A stretch of 21,975 nucleotides of DNA from GCA-2862585 sp965661345 (GTDB lineage Bacteria; Bacteroidota; Bacteroidia; Flavobacteriales; UBA7312), in NCBI GenBank assembly GCA_965661345.1, contig CBFIDK010000016.1, positions 1 to 21,975 of the forward strand, given 5' to 3'. The stretch's first letter is position 1. Each line of letters begins with the position of its first letter. A program made the translations under genes and the position numbers. Shown here piece by piece: positions 1-8,722 of the stretch. The notes beneath the pieces were generated by a model. It saw only the letters and a program-made list of their open reading frames with translations, did no database searches and was not told where the DNA came from.

Positions 1-1426
1 GAATACCTTGTCCAGCACTATTTACTACTTGCCCTGTTTTAGAAAATGAATTTTGAGGAAGTAACTTTACATTTTGCGTTACCACTTCACCACTTATTAA
101 AGTAATTTGAAGCGTATCGGTAAAATATCCATTTTTACTGTACTCTACATTGTAAGTATTAGGCTCGTCAATACCAAAAAAGTAGTTGCCTACAATATTT
201 GATGAAGTTGATAATACGTCATAAGTCAAAAATCTTACTAAAGCTCCATCGATTGGGTTACCATTCAATGAATCTGAGATTACTCCTTCCAAAAAACTAG
301 CCGGAACATAATCAGGCTCTAGAACCAATAATAATCCCTCGCCATTAGATCCACTGTTTATCTCTGAAGATAAAATTAAACCAGAGGGTAAATATGGATA
401 TGCTCCCCACGAACCGTCAAAGCCATCTCCACCAGCATAATAGGCGTCATAATGAGCCACTTCAACCATGTGGTTTGGGTATGAAATATCATGAACAACT
501 ATCCCATCTCTGTAGTATGATGTAACTAAATAATCACCCAAAACATGTGCATTATGAGGAATGACTGTACCGTTTGAAGGCGTTGACTGTATTCTGTCAA
601 GTTCTTCAATGTTATCTAAGTCTGAAACGTCATAGGATGTTATATATGCACCACTTTTCTCATCAGTAGTATATAGTGTATTTCCATCATCAGAAATCCA
701 GCAATTATGAGTAAATAGATCTGGTGTTTCATGAAAGGCTAAACTGTCATTAAAAATAAGTGGATTTGCAGGGTCTGAAACATCAATAGCAAAAAATTTA
801 CCTTCATAAACTGCTGACCCCCACAAGGTATCTCCTCTAGCCATACCATCGTGCAAATAAAAGTTATCAAACAATCCACGAATTATTGGCAAAACAGTAT
901 CTGTAGCCGAAATAGAAACACTAGTTACATCTAAAATTAATGCCCCTGCTGTATTAGGATTTAAAGTAATGTCTCCACCAAAAATATAAGCTTTTCCAGT
1001 CTCATCTATGTAAATATTATGAGCATGGGTAAACATATAGTTTCCATTATTATCTAGTGTTGTATATAAATAAGTGTTACCTGTTAAGTCATTTAAATCA
1101 ACGATTAATAGTCCATCGGAACCTTGATCGGCTGTAATAAATGCATAATGATCCCATACTTTGATGTCTCGCCAAATGGATTGAGCACCAGCAATAAAGA
1201 ACGATTCTGTTGGGTTAGATGGATCTGAAATATCTACTACTGAGAAACCATTTTGTAGCCCTACAAGAGCATATTCTCTACCAGTTGAGTCAGCATATCC
1301 CCAAACATCATTACATTCAGTCCCAGGATAATTAAGAGAACCAACAAGGTTTAAATTATCACTGCTTTGTGAAAAAATAATGCCTGTAAATAAAAGAAAG
1401 GAAAAGAGTATTAAATGTTTTTTCAT
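1..1426 (-). CDS. Choice-of-anchor B family secreted protein (LVIVD repeats), 3' end outside window
   Basis: The frame is open from ATG at 1426 to the left edge, giving 475 codons and no stop, so the C-terminus lies outside. The protein starts with a clear signal peptide (MKKHLILFSFLLFTGIIFSQ). It continues with beta-propeller-like repeats of the LVIVD type, such as FSVVDISDPSNPTE near residue 60, FFAIDVSDPANP near 225 and DGIVVHDISYPNHM near 320. This is the layout of Bacteroidota choice-of-anchor B proteins, which are exported and usually carry a C-terminal anchoring or T9SS sorting signal. After the propeller, about residues 376-456 form a carboxypeptidase-regulatory-like beta-sandwich (GVISDSLNGNPIDGALVRF), and a second one begins at the edge (KTGQVVNSAGQGI). 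The substrate is unknown. A perfect TAnnTTTG element lies 18 nt upstream, so it probably has its own promoter although it follows parC by only 45 nt. Confidence 0.85.
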   Translation of the reverse strand, partial: MKKHLILFSFLLFTGIIFSQSSDNLNLVGSLNYPGTECNDVWGYADSTGREYALVGLQNGFSVVDISDPSNPTESFFIAGAQSIWRDIKVWDHYAFITADQGSDGLLIVDLNDLTGNTYLYTTLDNNGNYMFTHAHNIYIDETGKAYIFGGDITLNPNTAGALILDVTSVSISATDTVLPIIRGLFDNFYLHDGMARGDTLWGSAVYEGKFFAIDVSDPANPLIFNDSLAFHETPDLFTHNCWISDDGNTLYTTDEKSGAYITSYDVSDLDNIEELDRIQSTPSNGTVIPHNAHVLGDYLVTSYYRDGIVVHDISYPNHMVEVAHYDAYYAGGDGFDGSWGAYPYLPSGLILSSEINSGSNGEGLLLVLEPDYVPASFLEGVISDSLNGNPIDGALVRFLTYDVLSTSSNIVGNYFFGIDEPNTYNVEYSKNGYFTDTLQITLISGEVVTQNVKLLPQNSFSKTGQVVNSAGQGI

Positions 1427-1444
1427 AAAAGTAAACGTTTGGTA

Positions 1445-1452
1445 CAAATATA
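1445..1452 (-). promoter_or_regulatory. Bacteroidota -7 promoter element of the choice-of-anchor B gene
   Basis: On the minus strand this reads TATATTTG, an exact match to the TAnnTTTG -7 consensus of the Bacteroidota primary sigma factor. It ends 18 nt before the ATG at 1426, leaving a short leader. I see no good TTG/TTTG -33 element upstream. Confidence 0.6.
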
Positions 1453-1471
1453 GCTAATATAAAGGCCAGAT

Positions 1472-4114
1472 TTAAAGCTCTAATTTAAACTGATTATCTG
1501 TGCTATCTTCTTCGATAATGATTTTTGAGTCACCAGAATTATCGGTTTTAACTTCGTTATCGTCTGAGTTGACTTCAGTCTGAATAGCTTCATCGGTTTC
1601 TTCTTCTGTTGAGATTGGCTCACTTTCTACTATTTCAGCTTCAATAAGTTCGATTTTCTGAATTTTCTTAGAGCTTAATTTGTTACCCTGAGCTTTATCG
1701 CCTTTTATTGCAATGAATTCATTAGCAATTATCGTTTCATCTTTTCTTTCCTTACCTCTTTCTTTAACATAGGTAAGGTAAAATTCAGGTGATGGATGCG
1801 AAGAAATAATTTCTAAATAAGAACCTTTTGATGCGCTAATAATGGTTGTTGCTTTCTCACTGTCCACTGCTAGAAAACGTTTAACAAAATAACATTCTTT
1901 TTGACCATCAAAATAAACGGCAGAAAGGGGTTGATTCGGTTTCCATTTTTCAATCAGAAGTATATCTTCGTTGAAATGTCTACTTAAATCAAAATTCAAT
2001 AGTTGTATGATACCTGATTTATGTACAACCAAAATCTTATCGCTAGATTCAAACTCCCCTAAAAATTTACCTCTTTTTTCTACATTTAATTTATTTACAA
2101 TATCATCAAACCAAATTTTTCTGGCAGATAATGTTGAGACGCCTTCTTCTCTCAACTCTATTTTCTTTATTGGAGTCTTGCAAACAAGATTACCCAATGA
2201 TAATTTTCCTTTGATAGCTAATTCAGAAAAATCAATGTCAATTTTTAACTTCTTAAGGCGTTGTAATGCTTTTAGATGAACGGTTACTTTTTCAGCTTCT
2301 CCATTAGGGTTTGCTGTAAAGTAAATAATCTCGCCTTTACTGTTTTTGATTAAATCGTACTCTTTATCTCTCGTAGAACTAGTAATTTGAAAACGCTTCA
2401 TGTAAGAGCTTTTATTCACGCCATTAGTATAAATCAAGTTATACGTTGTACGCTCGTCTTTCTTCTTAAAAACAGCAGCATGAATAATGTTTTTACCGAC
2501 AAAAGTTTTCTTATCAACCATTGTTACGACAACCTTACCGTCCTTTCTGAAAACAATTATTTCATCAATATCAGAGCAATCACACAAAAATTCATCCTTT
2601 CGCATGCTTGTTCCTATAAAACCTTCTTCTCTGTTAACATAGAGTTTTTGGTTTTTAGCAACTACTTTGGAAGCGATGATATTATCAAACATTTTTATCT
2701 CCGTTTTCCTTTCTCTATTCTCGCCGTATTTTTTCTTTAGGGTCTTGAAAAATTCTATAGCAAAGTCAACAAGATTTGCCAATTTATCTTTGATAGCACT
2801 AATCTGGTCTTCAAGCGACAGAATGTCTTTATCGGCTTTGAAAGAGTCGAACTTAGAAATTCGTTTGATTTTTATTTCTGTTAAGCGAATTATATCGTCT
2901 TCAGTAACCTCTCTTAAAAGTTTTTTGGTGAAAGGCTTTAGACCAACATCAATTGTTTCAATAACAGACTCCCATGTTTCGCATTCTTCGATATCTCTGT
3001 AAATACGATTTTCAATGAATATTTTTTCTAAAGATGAAAAATGCCATTTTTCTTCTAACTCTTTTAGATTTACTTCAAGCTCTTTTCGTAATAAGTCTAA
3101 GGTATTGTCAGTGGAAACTTGCAACATTTCACTCACCCCCATAAATCTGGGTTTGTTATTCTCTATTACACATCCTAAAGGTGAGATAGTGACTTCACAA
3201 TCGGTGAAAGAATAAAGTGCATCTATGGTTTTATCAGGCGATATTCCTGAAGGTAAATAAACTAGTATTTCAACGCCTTCAGAGGTGTTGTCATCAATTT
3301 TTTTAATCTTGATTTTACCCTTTTCGTTGGCCTTTAGTATAGAATTTATTAATGAAACGGTGGTCGTACCGTGTGGTATTTCACTGATTTTTAAAGTTTT
3401 ACTGTCCTCAACAGATATTTTTGCTCTAACTCTTACTTTACCGCCTCTTTTTCCGTCATTGTAGTTGGAAAAGTCTGCCATTCCGCCATTCGGAAAGTCG
3501 GGATAAATTTTTGGGCTACTTCCCTTAAGAATTTTAATGGAAGCATCAATTAATTCTATAAAATTATGTGGTAGAATTTTTGTGGATAGTCCTACGGCTA
3601 TACCTTCAACACCTTGTGCCAAAAGTAAAGGAAACTTGACTGGTAATGCTAAAGGCTCTCTTCCTCTACCATCGTATGATGGAGCAAAGTCAGTGATTTT
3701 TGAATTATAAACAACTTCTAAAGCAAACTTGGATAATTTTACTTCTATATAACGCGCCGCGGCTGCACTATCACCTGTTAATGTATTTCCCCAGTTTCCT
3801 TGTAAATCAAGTAATAAACTCTTTTGACCTACTTGTACCATTGCGTCGTAAATAGACGCATCACCATGCGGATGATACTTCATAGTGTGCCCAACTACAT
3901 TAGCAACTTTATGAAAACGACCATCGTCTAAATCTTTTAAAGAATGTAATATTCTTCTTTGCACTGGCTTTAAACCGTCTTCTATTAGTGGAACGGAACG
4001 TTCCAAAATAACATAAGACGCATAGTCCAAGAACCAATTCTTGTACATCCCGTTAACGTGGGAAATATCCTTTGGTAAATCGTTATTTTCTAATGAAGTA
4101 TCTTCTACACTCAT
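1472..4114 (-). CDS. parC: DNA topoisomerase IV subunit A (ParC)
   Basis: This is the DNA-cleaving subunit of the type IIA topoisomerase that decatenates daughter chromosomes; it acts in the cytoplasm as ParC2ParE2. The 880-aa protein has the winged-helix cleavage core at about residues 20-460. This includes the quinolone-region motif KYHPHGDASIYDAMVQVGQK (79-98) and the catalytic tyrosine Y122 in AAARYIE. A coiled tower region follows, then a beta-pinwheel C-terminal domain at about 490-815 and a very acidic tail from about 822. I see no GyrA box (QRRGGKG). That, with the HPHGDASI motif and the adjacent parE, favours ParC over GyrA. The length is normal for the Bacteroidota form. Its ATG overlaps the parE stop by 4 nt (ATGA), which indicates translational coupling downstream of parE. 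Confidence 0.95.
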   Translation of the reverse strand: MSVEDTSLENNDLPKDISHVNGMYKNWFLDYASYVILERSVPLIEDGLKPVQRRILHSLKDLDDGRFHKVANVVGHTMKYHPHGDASIYDAMVQVGQKSLLLDLQGNWGNTLTGDSAAAARYIEVKLSKFALEVVYNSKITDFAPSYDGRGREPLALPVKFPLLLAQGVEGIAVGLSTKILPHNFIELIDASIKILKGSSPKIYPDFPNGGMADFSNYNDGKRGGKVRVRAKISVEDSKTLKISEIPHGTTTVSLINSILKANEKGKIKIKKIDDNTSEGVEILVYLPSGISPDKTIDALYSFTDCEVTISPLGCVIENNKPRFMGVSEMLQVSTDNTLDLLRKELEVNLKELEEKWHFSSLEKIFIENRIYRDIEECETWESVIETIDVGLKPFTKKLLREVTEDDIIRLTEIKIKRISKFDSFKADKDILSLEDQISAIKDKLANLVDFAIEFFKTLKKKYGENRERKTEIKMFDNIIASKVVAKNQKLYVNREEGFIGTSMRKDEFLCDCSDIDEIIVFRKDGKVVVTMVDKKTFVGKNIIHAAVFKKKDERTTYNLIYTNGVNKSSYMKRFQITSSTRDKEYDLIKNSKGEIIYFTANPNGEAEKVTVHLKALQRLKKLKIDIDFSELAIKGKLSLGNLVCKTPIKKIELREEGVSTLSARKIWFDDIVNKLNVEKRGKFLGEFESSDKILVVHKSGIIQLLNFDLSRHFNEDILLIEKWKPNQPLSAVYFDGQKECYFVKRFLAVDSEKATTIISASKGSYLEIISSHPSPEFYLTYVKERGKERKDETIIANEFIAIKGDKAQGNKLSSKKIQKIELIEAEIVESEPISTEEETDEAIQTEVNSDDNEVKTDNSGDSKIIIEEDSTDNQFKLEL

Positions 4115-5973
4115 ATGTTTAAATTATCTTCTAATTCTTTATCGTTTTCAAATCGTAGATTATCTATTATAAACTCTTGTCGTTCTGGAGTATTTTTTCC
4201 CATGTAGAAGGATAGCAATTCTTCTACACTCATTTTTTTACCAATGATAACCGGTTCTAGTCTGATATCTTTTCCAATAAAATGCTTGAATTCGTTTGGT
4301 GAAATTTCTCCTAGTCCCTTAAATCGAGTTACTTCTGGCTTTTTTCCCAACTTATTCATGGCGTCAACTCGCTCAGAATCTGAATAACAATAAATGGTTT
4401 CTTTCTTATTTCTTACCCTAAATAATGGCGTTTCCAAGATATACAGGTATCCTTCTCTTATGAGTTCTGGGAAGAACTGTAAAAAGAAAGTGATTAATAA
4501 TAATCTAATGTGCATACCGTCAACATCGGCGTCGGTTGCTATCACTACATTTTTATAACGCAATCCCTCAAGACCATCTTCAATGTTTAATGCAGCTTGT
4601 AAAAGGTTAAACTCTTCATTTTCGTAAACTATTTTTTTGGTTAAGCCGTATGAATTTAGTGGCTTACCTTTTAAACTGAAAACAGCTTGAGTGTTAACAT
4701 CTCTTACTTTAGTTATTGAACCACTTGCTGAATCTCCCTCTGTAATAAACAAAGTGGTATCCAATCTTCTTTCATCTTTAGGATTGTTGTAATGAACACG
4801 ACAATCCCTTAGTTTTCTGTTGTGAAGATTGGCTTTTTTAGCCCTTTCTTTTGCTAATTTTCTAACTCCAGCTAAGGCTTTTCTTTCTTTTTCTGCTTCA
4901 ATGATTTTCTTCAACAGCAAGTCTGCCGTTTCAGGATTTTTATGCAGATAATTATCAAATTGAGTTTTTATAAAATCATTGATAAAGGTTCTGATTGTCA
5001 TCATCCCAGGACCAATATCGTTAGAGCCTAATTTTGTTTTAGTTTGCGATTCAAATACTGGTTCTATCACTTTAACACTTACAGCAGCAACAATGCTTTG
5101 TCTGATATCTACAGCATCAAAATTTTTGCCGTAAAATTCTCTTACTGTCTTAACAATTGCTTCTCTAAATGCAGCTTGGTGTGTACCTCCCTGAGTGGTA
5201 TGCTGTCCGTTAACGAAAGAGTAATACTGCTCACCATATCCCTTTTGAGAATGAGTCATTGATATTTCTATATCTTCTCCTTTGAGGTGAATTATCGGAT
5301 AAACTATTTTAGAATCAATGTTTTGTTCTAATAAATCTCTTAGACCGTTTTCGGAATAAAATTTTTCGCCATTGTAAAGTATGGTAAGCCCAGTATTTAA
5401 GTAACAATAATTCCAAAGCATTTTCTCAACATACTCATTGAGAAAACGGTAATTACCAAATATACCATGATCTGGAATAAAGCTCACTTTAGTCCCCTTT
5501 CTTAAAGATGAACTTTCTATAGGCGCGTCATTTGTAACAGCACCACTTTCAAATTCAGCGAGCTTAGTTTGTTCATCTCTAATACTCTGAATTTTAAAAT
5601 AACTGGATAATGCATTTACTGCTTTAGTACCCACACCATTAAGACCAACCGATTTCTTAAAGGCTTTAGAATCGTATTTGGCACCGGTATTTATCTTAGA
5701 AACACAATCAATAACTTTTCCAAGTGGAATACCACGGCCATAATCTCTGATGGAAACTTTTTTATCTCTGATGGAGACTTCAATAGTCTTTCCATTACCC
5801 ATAACAAACTCATCAATTGAGTTATCAATAACTTCCTTGATAAGTATATAGATACCATCGTCAGAAGACGAACCGTCTCCTAACTTTCCAATATACATAC
5901 CTGGACGAAGACGTATATGCTCTTTCCAATCGAGTGAGCGAATATTATCTTCCGTATATTGATTTTCTGCCAT
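4111..5973 (-). CDS. parE: DNA topoisomerase IV subunit B (ParE)
   Basis: This is the ATPase subunit of topoisomerase IV. The 620-aa protein has a GHKL ATPase domain with RPGMYIG (23-29), EVIDNSIDE (47-55, holding the catalytic Glu and Mg-binding Asn), DYGRGIP (77-83) and the ATP-lid motif GLNGVGTKAVNALS (110-123). A transducer domain follows. The TOPRIM domain has FITEGDSASGS (409-419, E412) and the DADVDG metal site (481-486), and RFKGLGEIS (550-558) ends the core. EGDSASGS has Ser where Escherichia coli has Gly (EGDSAGGS). The length is normal for the family. It is the first gene of the parE-parC pair and diverges from the M61 peptidase gene. A weak -7-like TATTTTTA at 6020-6013 could drive it; I see nothing stronger. 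Confidence 0.96.
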   Translation of the reverse strand: MAENQYTEDNIRSLDWKEHIRLRPGMYIGKLGDGSSSDDGIYILIKEVIDNSIDEFVMGNGKTIEVSIRDKKVSIRDYGRGIPLGKVIDCVSKINTGAKYDSKAFKKSVGLNGVGTKAVNALSSYFKIQSIRDEQTKLAEFESGAVTNDAPIESSSLRKGTKVSFIPDHGIFGNYRFLNEYVEKMLWNYCYLNTGLTILYNGEKFYSENGLRDLLEQNIDSKIVYPIIHLKGEDIEISMTHSQKGYGEQYYSFVNGQHTTQGGTHQAAFREAIVKTVREFYGKNFDAVDIRQSIVAAVSVKVIEPVFESQTKTKLGSNDIGPGMMTIRTFINDFIKTQFDNYLHKNPETADLLLKKIIEAEKERKALAGVRKLAKERAKKANLHNRKLRDCRVHYNNPKDERRLDTTLFITEGDSASGSITKVRDVNTQAVFSLKGKPLNSYGLTKKIVYENEEFNLLQAALNIEDGLEGLRYKNVVIATDADVDGMHIRLLLITFFLQFFPELIREGYLYILETPLFRVRNKKETIYCYSDSERVDAMNKLGKKPEVTRFKGLGEISPNEFKHFIGKDIRLEPVIIGKKMSVEELLSFYMGKNTPERQEFIIDNLRFENDKELEDNLNI

Positions 5974-6088
5974 TTTTAGAGCTTTAAATTGGTCTGAGTT
6001 AGTATGGGAGTGTAAAAATAAAAAAGCACTAGTAAATAAGCTAGTAAGTCCATCAACTTTATTAACAGAGTTTTCAACTAAGAATCTG

Positions 6089-6096
6089 TATCTTTG
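6089..6096 (+). promoter_or_regulatory. Bacteroidota -7 promoter element of the M61 peptidase gene
   Basis: The sequence TATCTTTG matches TAnnTTTG exactly and ends 18 nt before the ATG at 6115. The in-frame TTG at 6094-6096 that would lengthen the reading frame is the end of this element, so it cannot lie within the transcript from this promoter. No clear -33 element is visible. Confidence 0.55.
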
Positions 6097-6114
6097 AACC
6101 CATATTCAATCCAT

Positions 6115-7818
6115 ATGATACACTACTTATTTTCTTACAAAAAAGCATATAAACACCTCATTGATATTGATTTAAATGTGACTACCAATGGACAAAAAAA
6201 TCTTCGTTTTCAGCTTCCTGCATGGAGGCCCGGTAGATATGAGTTAGCTGATTTTTCGAAAAATATTCAAAAATGGAATGCATTTGATGAAAATGGAAAT
6301 GAATTGCCTTTTCAAAAAATTACAAAAGATTGTTGGGAAGTAGAGTGCGAAAATGCAAGTGAGGTAACTGTAACGTATAACTATTATGCCAATATTTTGG
6401 ATGCTGGCTCCAGCTATTTGGATGAGCAACAACTATACGTAAATCCTGTAAACTGTTGCATGTATGTTATTGGTAGAGAAAATACACCTTGTAAAGTTGA
6501 ATTGGAAATACCTTCAGATTATGAGATAGCTTGTGGCATGAAAGCCGATGATAAAGGTGTACTGTCCGCAAATAATTTCGACCAATTAGCCGAATCTCCT
6601 TTTATTGCTTCAAACAGTTTAATTCACGATTGTTATGAGCTTAATGGCGTCACCTATCACCTATGGATTCAGGGTGAATGTAATCCAGATTTCAAAAAGG
6701 TTAAAACCGATTTTATTGCTTTTACTAAAGCTCAAGTAGAATGTTTTAAAACCCTTCCCGTTGAAGAGTATCATTTCTTATTTCAAATAACGCCATACTT
6801 AAGTTATCATGGCGTTGAACATACCAATTCAACTGTAATATTAATGGGTGATGATAAGGATGTATTTGAAAATAAATACGATAATATTTTAGGAATATGT
6901 TCTCATGAACTTTACCACACTTGGAATATAAAAGCCATTCGTCCAAAAGAAATGTTACCCTATGATTATACAAAAGAAAACTATTCGAAATTAGGATATG
7001 TTGCTGAAGGCGTTACTACCTACATGGGTGATCTTATGCTGAAACGAGGGCAAGTGTTTAATTGGGAACAATTTATAAAAACGCAAAACGAAAATTTAAA
7101 ACGCCATTATGAAAACGATGGCAGATATAATCTATCTGTTGCCGATAGTGCATTTGACACATGGCTAGATGGTTACAGCCTTGGAATTCCAAACAGAAAG
7201 ACCTCAATTTATGCTGACGGAGCCTTATGCATGTTGATGATTGACTTGTTTATAATTGAACATTCAAACGGAAAACATTCTCTTAATGATGTGATGAGGG
7301 ATTTGTATGAAAATTATTTGGATAGTGGCTATACGGAAGACGATTTTCAACAGTTGTGCGTGAACTATGGCGGACTGAAAGTTAGTGAAGTATTTAACAA
7401 TCATGTTTATGGTACTGAGGATTATACCCCAACTTTAGAAGATGCTCTTTCATACGTTGGTTTTGAATTGGTGAAAACAAAAAATCCATCATTGAGTGCC
7501 CAAAAGTTTGGTTTCATTTCAATCGTACAAAATGGCAAACATATTATCAAAAAGATTCAAAACACATGTGAAGCCGATAGTAAAGGTATTGCGGTAGATG
7601 ATGAAATAATTTCAATCAATGGAAAGACATTAACCGATTCAAAAATAAATGAATTCATTAAGGAAGAGGATGAGTCAATAACACTAGAAATCAAAAAACG
7701 CTTTGGGATTGTTTCCGTCGAATTAAAAAGCGGCGAATTCTACCCTATTTACTGCTTAAAAATATCAGAAAACACAACAGAGAAACAATTAATCCTAAGA
7801 AAAGTTTGGGCCAAATAA
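6115..7818 (+). CDS. M61 family metallopeptidase with C-terminal PDZ domain
   Basis: This is a zinc aminopeptidase of the glycyl-aminopeptidase family M61, 567 aa from ATG 6115. The N-terminal beta domain (about 1-160) is followed by the gluzincin catalytic domain. That domain has GVEHTNST (233-240), the zinc motif HELYHTWNIK (H264, E265, H268) and the third ligand E298 in AEGVTTYMGDL. A PDZ-like domain is at about 463-535 (QNGKHIIKKI, then GIAVDDEIISINGK). The order matches the family. I see no signal peptide, so a cytoplasmic location is likely. The frame can be opened 7 codons earlier at a TTG, but that TTG lies in the promoter element and the first residues of a typical M61 protein align from the ATG. 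It is followed after 7 nt by the UbiA-like gene, suggesting cotranscription, although I see no functional link. Confidence 0.9.
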   Translation: MIHYLFSYKKAYKHLIDIDLNVTTNGQKNLRFQLPAWRPGRYELADFSKNIQKWNAFDENGNELPFQKITKDCWEVECENASEVTVTYNYYANILDAGSSYLDEQQLYVNPVNCCMYVIGRENTPCKVELEIPSDYEIACGMKADDKGVLSANNFDQLAESPFIASNSLIHDCYELNGVTYHLWIQGECNPDFKKVKTDFIAFTKAQVECFKTLPVEEYHFLFQITPYLSYHGVEHTNSTVILMGDDKDVFENKYDNILGICSHELYHTWNIKAIRPKEMLPYDYTKENYSKLGYVAEGVTTYMGDLMLKRGQVFNWEQFIKTQNENLKRHYENDGRYNLSVADSAFDTWLDGYSLGIPNRKTSIYADGALCMLMIDLFIIEHSNGKHSLNDVMRDLYENYLDSGYTEDDFQQLCVNYGGLKVSEVFNNHVYGTEDYTPTLEDALSYVGFELVKTKNPSLSAQKFGFISIVQNGKHIIKKIQNTCEADSKGIAVDDEIISINGKTLTDSKINEFIKEEDESITLEIKKRFGIVSVELKSGEFYPIYCLKISENTTEKQLILRKVWAK

Positions 7819-7825
7819 GTTAAAA

Positions 7826-8680
7826 ATGACAACACTAAACAATTACCTTTCATTAATTAAATTTAGTCATACTGTATTTGCACTACCATTTGCATTAATC
7901 GGTTTTTTCTTGGCAAGTAGTCAGTTTGGCTTTAATGGAACTACTCTATTTCTAGTATTAGTTTGTATGGTTTTTGCCCGCTCTGCAGCCATGGCATTTA
8001 ACAGATATATTGACAGAGAAATAGATTTAAAAAACCCAAGAACAGCCAATGTAAGAGAAATTCCAAGAGGAGTAATTACACCAAATTCAGCATTACTGTT
8101 TGTGGTGTTTTCTTGCGTAGTTTTTACAGTCACAACATATTTTATCAATTCGCTTTGTTTTTATTTGTCGCCAATTGCCTTATTGGTAATTTTAGGATAT
8201 AGTTACACAAAGAGATTTACTTCATTTTGTCACCTTATTTTAGGCTTAGGATTAGCTCTAGCGCCATTAGGTGCGTATTTAGCAGTTTCAGGAAAGTTTG
8301 CCCTAGCTCCTATTCTTTTTTCAGTAGCGGTCTTGTTTTGGGTGTCTGGATTCGATATTATTTATGCTCTTCAAGACGATAAATTTGACAAAGAAAATAA
8401 ACTCAATTCTATTCCTGTTTTAATGGGTAGAAAAAGCGCATTAAATTTGAGTAAACTTTTTCATCTCTTTACATTTTCAGTATTATTTTTTGCAGGAATG
8501 CGGCTAGAAGGCACTTTAATATACTGGATAGGGTTTATCTTATTTTCTATTCTACTTTTTTATCAACACACTATAATTTCTGAAAAAAACTTGAGCAGAG
8601 TTAATTTAGCTTTTTTTACCACAAACGGAGTAGCTTCAGTTGTTTTTGGAGTATTTGTAATACTTGACTTGACTCTATAA
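7826..8680 (+). CDS. UbiA-like polyprenyltransferase (4-hydroxybenzoate octaprenyltransferase-like, possibly MqnP type)
   Basis: This integral-membrane aromatic prenyltransferase has 284 aa and about eight to nine hydrophobic segments. Both Asp-rich prenyl-diphosphate/Mg motifs are present: NRYIDREID at 59-67 (NxxxDxxxD) and DIIYALQDDKFD at 177-188 (DxxYAxxDxxxD). The family attaches a polyprenyl chain to an aromatic acid. In Bacteroidota, which use menaquinone, the substrate is more likely a menaquinone precursor than 4-hydroxybenzoate. The short form with NRYIDREIDLKNPRT resembles the group that includes MqnP of the futalosine pathway. I cannot settle the substrate because no other quinone gene is in the window. 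It lies 7 nt after the M61 gene. Confidence 0.88.
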   Translation: MTTLNNYLSLIKFSHTVFALPFALIGFFLASSQFGFNGTTLFLVLVCMVFARSAAMAFNRYIDREIDLKNPRTANVREIPRGVITPNSALLFVVFSCVVFTVTTYFINSLCFYLSPIALLVILGYSYTKRFTSFCHLILGLGLALAPLGAYLAVSGKFALAPILFSVAVLFWVSGFDIIYALQDDKFDKENKLNSIPVLMGRKSALNLSKLFHLFTFSVLFFAGMRLEGTLIYWIGFILFSILLFYQHTIISEKNLSRVNLAFFTTNGVASVVFGVFVILDLTL

Positions 8681-8701
8681 GTTTCTTTTTTCTTAATTTC
8701 G
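8669..8701 (+). promoter_or_regulatory. Possible promoter of the E1-murQ operon
   Basis: A TTG at 8669-8671 and TAATTTCG at 8694-8701 are separated by 22 nt, within the 17-23 nt spacing known for flavobacterial promoters. The -7 element has one mismatch to TAnnTTTG. It sits at the end of the UbiA-like gene and 21 nt before the next ATG. Confidence 0.4.
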
Positions 8702-8722
8702 CGAAATCTAATCCTAGGCTAA

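Noticed and set aside
1971..3215. Several plus-strand open frames opposite parC (66-117 codons)
   Set aside because: They lie wholly inside a well-supported gene on the other strand, have low-complexity compositions and show no domain or promoter.
1472..4114. Gyrase subunit A instead of ParC
   Set aside because: There is no GyrA box, the gene is coupled to a ParE-type partner, and the HPHGDASI motif fits Bacteroidota ParC.
6028..6045. Short palindrome ACTAG-N8-CTAGT in the parE/M61 spacer as an operator
   Set aside because: Five-base arms in AT-rich DNA are expected by chance, and no known operator matches.
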